DNA from: Urophycis tenuis
Lineage: Eukaryota; Chordata; Actinopteri; Gadiformes; Phycidae
Assembly (NCBI GenBank): GCA_036785325.1
Contig: JAXIVH010000156.1
Coordinates: 20,001 to 84,000, forward strand
Direction: 5' to 3'
Length of the DNA stretch: 64,000 bases
Part shown: positions 38,666-47,564 of the stretch, piece after piece
Numbering within the stretch: the stretch's first letter is position 1
Layout: each line of letters opens with the position of its first letter
Position numbers and translations under genes: made by a program
The notes under the pieces: model-generated
What the model was told of the DNA's origin: nothing
The model's database searches: none
The model's input: only the letters and a program-made list of their open reading frames with translations

Positions 38666-41600
38666 TAACAGTGAGCAGAAATGTAAAATTTGAAGTAAAA
38701 TGAGAAACAATCACAGTGGAAAACTGTAATGTAGATTTATTACTATTTACATACTATTTACATTTATTCAATACTATACATCGCTGTAGTGCCATGTTGA
38801 GTGAAAAGGATTTGCACATCCCACATTCAGCAGGGATTGGGTTCACCTGTGTCATGATGGCCATGGTCATCATTGTTTGTCTGTAGCTGCATCGAGAGCT
38901 GATTCTGTGAAAGAAGTGCAGTGCAATTAGACAAGTGCACACAAGTGACTGGGCTCTAAATGAAAGGATGCACACGACACATACCAAGACCTCGGCTGAC
39001 TTGCATCTGTAATAGTTGCGAAATCGGTGGTGGATGGATAGGTGGCACAAGACCTAGCCTTCTGGGGTCATCTTCTGTCATTGTCCTGGTTCGGGGCATC
39101 CCGACTCCAATTGCCAGTCTTGCCCTAACCACTTTTGCTTGCAGGTCCGGAATGTATTCATAGCTCTTTTCAGATTTCAGTGCGTACACACTATACCTTC
39201 TTGCATTTTTGTTGTATTTCCGTCTGAAACTAAAAAACACAAACAAACATAACTACAGGACATTTGCTCATGACATTGGGACAAACTTCTGAACTGACGT
39301 GAATGTGTAGTTATTTGTAAACAACATTTCTGAACGAGTGCATGTATGTAGGTGTGCTTTACAATGAGAAAAAAAAAATTGTTGAAAACCTACATTGGTT
39401 TGCCCTCGGCATTCCTCATTGCTGGTCGGTTGCGGTGGAAATTGTAGTCCAGTGCTGCAAGGAGAACTCTTGCCTCATACACTCGGCAAGAGAAGGCTTG
39501 ACGCTTGCTGGCATACATAAGAATGACATTTTGGAAGGATTCCAGGTGTGCTGTTGATCTGTATGAATGAAAACCTTTAGTGAGAGAAGTCTAAAAGACC
39601 TACATGGTGTAGAGCTCTGTAAAACGTAGTAAAAAATGTATGTCCTCACACATTACCTGAAGCGCAGATATTCATGCACATCCTTCTGCCAGAGTTTATT
39701 TAAGATGATCTGCACAAGTGCCTTGTGACTCTTGGAATCCCTCTCGATCCACTGCTTGACCTGCTGGTCTCCAAGATGATCATGTTGGCAGCTTCCCAAT
39801 TCCCAGGTGTGGATGTTGCAAACATGATGGAGCATTCCAACCCAATGTGCCTGAGCAAAATAAAACAAAAAATACAAAACAGGAGGATTGTTTAACCACA
39901 TACTTCATGGACTTTTATGGCTACAATTGCAATAAAATTAATTCTCCTCACAAGGAACTGCTCAATTGTGTTGGCTGTCTTGCAACACCACCAGAAATGG
40001 TTGACTATGTCCTTCAACCAGTTGAGGAGAGCAGATTGTCCTTTTATCTTTGCTGCCTGGAGGAGAAACAAAAACCACAACAAATACATATCCATGAACA
40101 AATGTTATCCAATGCATTGCTTTGCTGGCCAAAGCAATGAGAACTTTCTTGCCATTAAAAGATTAACATACTTGTTGGAGGTATGTGTAAATGCATTGAC
40201 ACTGAAATGGGATGAGTACGGATTAGAATGACCATACATAAAACTTACAGCAGAATTTTTTTTGCCAGGTTTTTGGCACCATGCCACATGTCGAGGCTGT
40301 GGTGCATTGCAAGGTCCTTATACCTGCCTTTGTCTGGGTCTGTGGAGTCAGTCACGGCATCATGTTATTTTAGAAAATATCTACATTTCTAAATTTTTTT
40401 CATTCATGCCATCGGATGACCACTTACTCAAAAGGGCTGCAATCTGAACATCCGTGCAGATCTCAGCTACTTTTACTTCTTTTGAGAGCTTGTCCACAGT
40501 TTGAATAAAAGCCTCTTTCTCAATGACGTTAGAGTTCCACTGTGTCTGACGTTTGTCTATTGTGGCTACGTGGATTATCGCCTTGCTTTCAAGCTCCATG
40601 GTGATGTAGCTACAGAACTGTGCACAGTGTCCTGGTGAGTCATTTCGGCCATCACCTACAAAATGACAGTGATCTATTGATTTTAGATATACAAAGCAGA
40701 TGCTTGTAGACAACATCATTGACATAGGATCCTGCCATGAACACATACAAACACTGATGTCCAAAATAACATACCTAGGAGAACCACATCTTTCCCCTGG
40801 AGTTGACTGATGGCCTCAGACCTCCTCTCTTCCCAGAAGTCTTTTACTGCATCAACACAGTATGTGTCCTGGATGGTGAAGTAGGTGTTGGGATTCACCA
40901 TGCCCAGGTTCATAAATTTGAACAGGAGCGCAACTTTGTAATAGTTATTGCCGGATAGTAAGATGTTGGTTGATAGGAGAAAGTCCGCTGCCTGCATACC
41001 AAATTTCAAGATTGGTTGAGAGTTCCACCTCCATAGGCAGTGTCCTTTGGGGTAGATCTAAAAGTCCGAGGAGAGAAATAAATGTGAATGCCTCAAGCAG
41101 CTCTGTCTGGCACCATAGTTCTGATATGATATTCCTGGTCAAGACTTACCCATTCCACAGTCACTGCTGTGCCCTTGAAGGAGATGTTTGTGGGAAAGGG
41201 AGCAGCACTGCCACACACTTGACCTGTCTGGAGAACACCGGTACATCTGTCCACAGGCAGAGCTACAAACTTGACAAGCTGCCTCAAACAGTTCTCATAA
41301 ACCACTGCTGCCCGGACACCAATGATGTCTTCTTCACAGTGGACCTTCTCAGGGCCTGGCAAAATTGGCATCTGAATACTGGGCAAGGGGCCATCAGGTC
41401 AAAGGAGGGAACTGCTTTGAGTGCACCACACATTCTAGGGAGGAAGAACATGGAGATTGAGGGAAAACGGTGTGAAAGGATGACACAAAGACAAAGGAAA
41501 CTAATCTCGGGCGAAAGCTCACCGTAAAGATATTGGAGGAAGATACTGATCATCTGAGCTGTCATCCCTCTCTCCACCATCACTTGTAGGCTCCTCGTCT

Positions 41601-42984
41601 GCCCAATCAATTCTGTCAGTGTTTTCGTGGAAAATAAATAATTGTAAAACTAGGCTAACAGCACACAAGCAGTAGTAGAAACCAGGGGCCTCATGTACGA
41701 ACGTTGCATACGCACAAAAAAATGGTGTACGTTCATTCTCACGGCAAAGTGCAGATGTATCAACACTGAAATGGCCGTATAAATGTGCGTGCCTCACGTC
41801 AACTCTTGAGCTGGCGTACGCACATTTCTACAGCAGTTGACCCTTTGGCGACACTTAGAGGTGATCAAAGCATCATGTTTAATTTGTCAGAGCAATGAAA
41901 TTCTTATTACATGGCAGACAACCTCTACACAGTAGATGGACATAAGAGATAAGAAATAAAAATATTTAAATGCTGGGAAACTGTCATAATAAAGGAATGT
42001 GTAAAATAGTAGTTGATTGAGTGATGTGCACATTCGAGACACGTGAACAATTAACACCGATGAACAATCAACACCGACAAGTCTGCAATAACATGACTGG
42101 ATATAAAAGCACACCCAAAAATTCCGTCAACAATTAGAGGACATTGCGAATGGCGCAATTAGGCGAGAGCGTGTCTTTCGAGACAGAAACGATCCTCTCG
42201 AAATTGTCGACAATTGGCTCATCAGCCGCTTTCGATTCCCTCGGGCAATCCTGCTTGAGTTATGTGCAGAGCTGCGGCCGGCCTTGGAGCGCGCCACCGC
42301 AAGGAGCCATGCCCTGCCGGTCCACGTACAGGTACTTAGTACCTTGGGGTTCCTGGCAACCGGGGCGTTTCAAAGAGAGTTGGCCGACCGATCGGGTATA
42401 TGCCAGTCGACCCTGAGCCGGGCCATGCCAGCCGTGTGGGCCGGACTCATCCGCCTGTCAGCCAGGTATATAACATTCCCATACAATGCAGCTGAACAGG
42501 TCAACATTAAAGTGCAATTTGCAGCGAGAGCCGGTTTTCCTAATATAATCGGAGCTGTCGACTGCACTCACATTGCCATAAAAGCGCCATCACACGACGA
42601 ATTTGTATATGTGAACAGGAAACATTTCCATTCAATAAATGTAGGCTACAAATTATATGTGATGCGCAAATGTTATTAAAGGTCCCATATTATGCAAAAT
42701 GCACTTTAGAGCGGTTTTCTATCAATAATATGCATCCCCGGCCTGTCTACAATCCCTCCTGATATGAAAAAAGTTCATCCTCTCGTTTTTTTGCTTTCTT
42801 AGTCTTTAGAAAATGTGCGCTAAAACGGGCTGTTTGAAAAATGGTCTGCAAATGACGTCAGCAACAGACTCGGCCGCTCCCCTCAGGCTGGTGGCAAAGC
42901 CTCCGGTGAAGGTTTGCCACGCCCCTAACAAAGTTTCTAAACACCGCCATTATTCCGCTCGCTAGCGTTGCTCCGGTTGGCACA

Positions 42985-44806
42985 ATGGCGAAGGTACGAG
43001 CTGGAAGAAGTGGTTGCTCTGTTGTTGGCTGCACAAATGAGCACACAACTCTTTATAAACCTCCCTCTTCTGAGGTTCTGAGGACTCAATGGGTGAATTT
43101 AATTTTTGATGGTGATGTCCCTACAGCAGTTCCCAAAGTGCTGTATGTGTGTGCTAACCATTTCACGTCGGACTGCTTCATCAACGAGGGACAGTATAAA
43201 ACTGGATTTGCTAAATCCCTGCGGATTAAAAATGGATCGGTACCAACTGTCTGCGATCCAACTACAAACGTGGAAGCTGTAAGTTTGAACATTTTATTCT
43301 GATTTACTGTGGCTTGGCGGCCCCTGTTAGCATGGCAGCTAGCATAAAGTACTGTTGGGCCGCGACATAGTCTGCTTATACTAAAGTTACGTTAAAACTA
43401 GGGCCGGGACTTTAACGCGTTCATTAAGATGAATGAATGACACAAAAATAACGCATTTTAATCGCCCTTATTTTTGCACCGCGGAACGTTTATCACTGGG
43501 TGAGTTTCAGGTTTACCCATTATACTGGAGCAGTGATCACTGCCTGAGGCGTTTTGAACGCAGCTCAAACCGACTGGTGCCTCTGCACGGCGACCAAGCT
43601 TTGATAAACACGCACCGGTTTACAGTATCGTCCCGCATTTTAGCGGTCGTGGCCACGAGTGGCCGTGGAGCTGAGAACAGCAGAGTTTCCTCTGCTGCAG
43701 CAGAATAGCGGACATGTCGTAGCTACAGACATGTCACTGTCTCGGGTGCATTTTGTTATTATAGGACTTCAACCTCAGAACTCTCTGTCATCAGACTGTC
43801 CTGGCCTGTCCTGTGCATACAAACAAACTATGTTTTGTTGCTTACCTTATGTATTCAGTCAATATTCAATGGTATATTAAAATGCATGTGAAAAAAATGT
43901 TTCTCACTGTTCTCAGATACATAGTGGGGGGAGGGATGATTACATTTGTTCTGAGAAGATGTTTTTTTCTAACCCCTGTGTGCTTGTTATAGACCAGCTC
44001 ATTAAAAACATCAACGGCACAGATTCCTGCACCAAGAGATGTTGCATGCCAGACAGAGATGGAAACACATTGTGTAGGCACACAGCTGTCCTTCAAGACT
44101 CTACGGGCTTCTTAAAGGAGTGCAGGTAAACAGCCAGCTTCATTAGGCTGCATTTACTTGGGAAGAAGTTAGTAAGGAGTTACATGTTATCATAAATATA
44201 ATAAAGTTTCTGACATTTTAGATTTTTGTCTTTTGTTATTACAGACTCTACTTGGCGGCAATGTACTACAACGAAAACGCCAACCGACCACAAGCAAAGA
44301 CGGACCAAGGTGTACCCCTCTTCAAGGTGCACTTCCCGAAGGCATTGAAGGGAGAGTGTAGAGCAAAATCCCTAAAGACAGAGCCAACATACAGTAAGAG
44401 TTTACTTTTTAATTTTTTATACCAAAACTAAAGGATTTTTTTTTACTTGTTGCACTTACAATCTATAAACATTTCAACAATAAATAACTGTATAAAGTAA
44501 TACACACACACACACACAAACCTTATGAAAAATAATAAATTAGATAAAGTGTCAGGAGGTAATGAGCAAAACACTTTCAGTCTCTGAAAAAAGTAAACAA
44601 TGTCTGTGCATTTCTTGTATAAAACAGGGTATGTAGTGGACATGATGGACCTCATCTTCGAGAAGGTGTTTATGGACCCGGCACCCTACACTGATGCAGT
44701 CCTGGCAATCCCTGTTCCTGAAGACCTTGCTGCACAGTTTGAGCGGCCAGACAAGGAGGAGGTCATTGCGGGTTATGTGTCCCGCTTCAATCAAGCAGCT
44801 GTTTGA
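42985..44806 (+). pseudogene. THAP-domain Kolobok transposase, internally deleted
   Basis: Exon 1 (42985-43278) is a complete THAP zinc finger: CSVVGCTNEHTTLYKPP, WVNLIFDGD, VCANHFTSDCF and the closing AVPT-like GSVPTV. Exon 2 (43993-44125) has ACQTEMETHCVGTQLSFKTL and then an in-frame stop. Exon 3 (44245-44393) reads YYNENANRPQAKTDQG and FKVHFPKALKGECRAK. Exon 4 (from 44628) reads LIFEKVFMDPAPY and IPEDLAAQFERPDKEEV-like text, stop at 44806. Exons 3-4 correspond to the C-terminal end of the transposase family, so the catalytic core between exons 2 and 3 is deleted. AATAAA is at 45385. Confidence 0.8.
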
Positions 44807-45404
44807 ATCCCACGTAGTGACCTGTGGCATCAGGAAACTCCGTTTGGATTATAAGGACCACACAAGCTGGGATGACGACCCGGATTCTGCGTCCCAGCAA
44901 GCCCCAACACCAGCTCACAAAAGAGCGATATGCAAGGTACCTGTAACGACTTCAAGCAATTGGACAAGATATAGCAATTACTTTTTTGTTTTGTATCCCA
45001 TTTTATTTTTATGGATTGCCTGCTAAAACATATGGCTACTAAGAGCACTATCCCTCCTCTCGTCTCCTCCCCTCTACTACTACCACTAAACTATTTTCAC
45101 ACACTCTCTGTGTTTCTACAGATTCTCCATCCCTGAGTCTACACCTGCGTGGTACCCGTCAACCTGCTCTAACACCGGCCTGCCATCCATCCCATCGGGC
45201 TGACATGTTTCCTCCTGCCCCTACTCCCACCAGAAGCTTCGTTGCGTTGAACATTTAATGTGTTTATGTGGAGTTGTACATTTTTTTCTTGTCTATACAC
45301 ATCTATTATATAGATCTATTATTTTGTTATGCTACTTTGTTTTGATTAGCACAGTTATAACTTATTTGTTAGTAATGCAATGTCAATAAATGTTTAAAAA
45401 GTGT

Positions 45405-46360
45405 CTACAAAATTTGGCTTGCATTCTGGAGCGAGTATACATTGAGGCATACAGGCTCCAATCCAGGATGGTCCACCATGCATTTCTGGTTCCCCTCAAC
45501 CTCCTGCAGCCGTCTGGTAACCTGCAAACAAGGTACTACAAACAATAAATGCCATTGTGTTTCATAAGTATGAAATAAACCATAATCAAGACAAACTAGT
45601 TTTCACTTTGAATATGTAGATACTACCTGTGCTATCTCAAGACAGCAGACATTTTCCTGCTCTGTGGGAATGGTGTTGCAGTTTCCACACAAACACCTGT
45701 CAAAAGAAAATTAGTTAGAATTTCACTTGAATGCAAGTACACAAGCATAGTTGGATAAGAAGTAAGATTTTCCTAACCATGTCAAGTGCATAAAACTTGT
45801 GACATTTGAATAATGTTGAGATGGAAAACAGTGGCATTTTAATCAACATTACACTGCCTCGATTTTCTACCAGAATGACACATTACTGATACAGACAGAC
45901 ATATTTATGCTGAAATACAAAAGTAAATCCTAAAGACCTAGAACAACAAACGTCAGGGTGCTGTTACGATGAAACACCTCTGCTAAAACAATCACAAACT
46001 TAGCAAAATATAGAATTAGGAGAGTTAGCCTACTAGTTTCTACATTATACATTTATCTGTAGATAGCAAGAATACAGTCAAGAGAGATAAGTATAATGTT
46101 ACTACACTATTTACAAAATTGCTCATTCACCAAAAAAGCTCGAAGTAACAAAGATACAGCGAAGACGTAACCGTTAGCAGGAGCTAACATGTAAGTAACA
46201 GTGTAATAACACACAGAACGTAAAAAAATAAATATATAAAGTCGCATGATATATGTAACTTACCATTCAGAAACCTCCTGCGGCAGCCGCAGAGTAAGAA
46301 TTTCAGCCGGCGTCTCTCCCTCTGGGTCAGATTCAGGCTCAAACTGGTAGGGTTGAACTA
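45405..46360 (-). pseudogene. P2X7-C ('ballast') domain gene fragment in the inner Kolobok
   Basis: Three exons: about 46264-46360 (YQFEPESDPEGETPAEIL, ...RLPQEVSE), 45627-45696 (CLCGNCNTIPTEQENVCC) and 45405-45521 (QKCMVDHPGLEPVCLNVYSL, then a stop). Splice sites are good and phases match, giving WCLCGNC across the first join. It matches the first half of the domain in the outer element's gene (WCTCGNC...KCC) and of P2X7. The second half, with the PSCC...GQY signature, is missing. The 5' end has no ATG and is disrupted by a palindromic 'agagagactagagtctctct' stretch. The stop codon lies 15 bp from the polyadenylation signal of the opposing transposase gene. Confidence 0.75.
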
Positions 46361-47309
46361 GAGTCCTTTAGAGAGACTAGAGTCTCTCTATAGTACTCTA
46401 AGGTTGAACCACAGAGTTTCTGCCAGCCATTGGCCGAGTCAGTCTGTAAACATTAGCACATGGCTATGGAGCCGAGGCTCGGCTCCGTAGGGACCACGCC
46501 CCTCGCAGAGAGGTGGGCGTGGTCTGATGTAGCTCATTTACATAAAAGAGACAGGCCCTGAAACAGACCGTTTTGAACAGAGCTGTTTTTAGGTGATGAA
46601 GAGAGACCTACAATATTTGATCCAAAGGCAATTTTGACCAAAGCATGTCACAGACATGTCTTTGACACACCTGGGAACTATTTTAATTTGTGGAAACGGG
46701 GCATAATATGGGACCTTTAACCAACATAGTGGCGAGGTGGCCTGGTTCAACGCACGACTCATATATTCTGAGTAACAGCATAGTTGGGAACAGACTGCAG
46801 GCTGGCATTGTGCGCGATGGGTGGCTTCTTGGCGAGTAATTGTATTCTTTTAATTGTCCTAATATTAATCCCCGTGATGCGCATTGAGTGTACGTCCCCA
46901 AATACTATCCTGTCTTCACAGCATCATTACTTGTTTGTGTGACTGATTCGCTGGTTAAGCAACAGCTTCAGATCTTTCGTACAAGCCCCTGTCTCTGTGT
47001 GCAAAGTACTCATGTTAATAAACCCGTGCGTAAAGTGTGAAATGTCATTATCAGCCTCACCTTTGCCCCGGCGCCCTTCGGCATTAATTTAGTGTGTGAT
47101 CCATGTAAGTGGTGTATAAAACTAAGAAATGGGAACAACAAATCCAGTTTACTTATACTGCCTGCTTTCAATTAACCCCAGGCGACCGTGGCTACGCACT
47201 GAGGACGTGGCTTATGACCCCTCTGACCAACCCTCAGACTGACCGAGAGCGGAGGTACAATGACCTCCATACCCGCACTCGGTCAGTCGTTGAGAGGGCA
47301 ATAGGTCTC

Positions 47310-47564
47310 CTGAAGGGACGGTGGGCAGTCCTCCTTTTCACTTCCATTTTTATATCTGACCACTTCTTTTTAAGTTCAGCGTGTGTGCGGCTCTCTGAAC
47401 CCACAGCGTTGACCGCCTCACACACGCTGTCCCACTCACTCCTCTTCCGCTTGCTGTTAATCCCGGAGGACAAACTGCCAAATAAATCCACCCTCCGAGC
47501 CTCCACCTCAGTCAGGAGTCTCCAGTTCGCACTCGGTAAATTTTCGCTTTTTAGATGTGCTCAT
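47310..47564 (-). pseudogene. Myb/SANT-like partner protein of Harbinger
   Basis: Start codon at 47562-47564 (MSTSKKRKFTECEL). A frame change follows, then TEVEARRVDLFGSLSSGI, NSKRKRSEWDSVCEAVNAV and HAELKKKWSDIKMEVKRR. This trihelix/SANT pattern is the DNA-binding partner encoded by PIF/Harbinger elements. It needs one frameshift and breaks off where the opposing transposase sequence begins, so a deletion fused the two genes' 3' ends. Confidence 0.75.

Larger units (their letters stand above)
42680..46716. mobile_element. Inner Kolobok transposon, 4.0 kb, TTAA-flanked
   Basis: AGGTCCCATATTATGC at the left end and its exact complement at the right end, each flanked by TTAA (42676-42679, 46717-46720). 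The target is inside the Harbinger transposase; removing the element and one TTAA rejoins the flanking sequence. It carries THAP-type transposase exons on plus and a P2X7-C gene fragment on minus, convergent. The central catalytic part of the transposase is missing, so it is an internally deleted copy. Confidence 0.9.
42150..47330 (+). pseudogene. HARBI1-like Harbinger transposase, split and truncated
   Basis: The first block (to 42675) reads NDPLEIVDNWLISRFRFPRA, LLELCAELRPALERATARSH, VQVLSTLGFLATGAFQREL, SGICQSTLSRAM, then NIIGAVDCTHIAIKAPSHDE with the first catalytic Asp. The second block, after the inner Kolobok, resumes at 46721 with TNIVARWPGSTHDSYIL (second Asp), then GNRLQAGIVRDGWLL. 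The last exon from 47182 has GDRGYALRTWLMTPLTNPQT and RSVVERAIGLLKGRW (catalytic Glu). A 5-bp insertion (ggcta after INV) shifts frame before the Kolobok site. The last intron (46832-47181) appears to use a GC donor (G|GCGAGT). After GRW the homology stops, so the C-terminus is lost. The N-terminal frame differs from the ATG at 42150. Confidence 0.85.
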
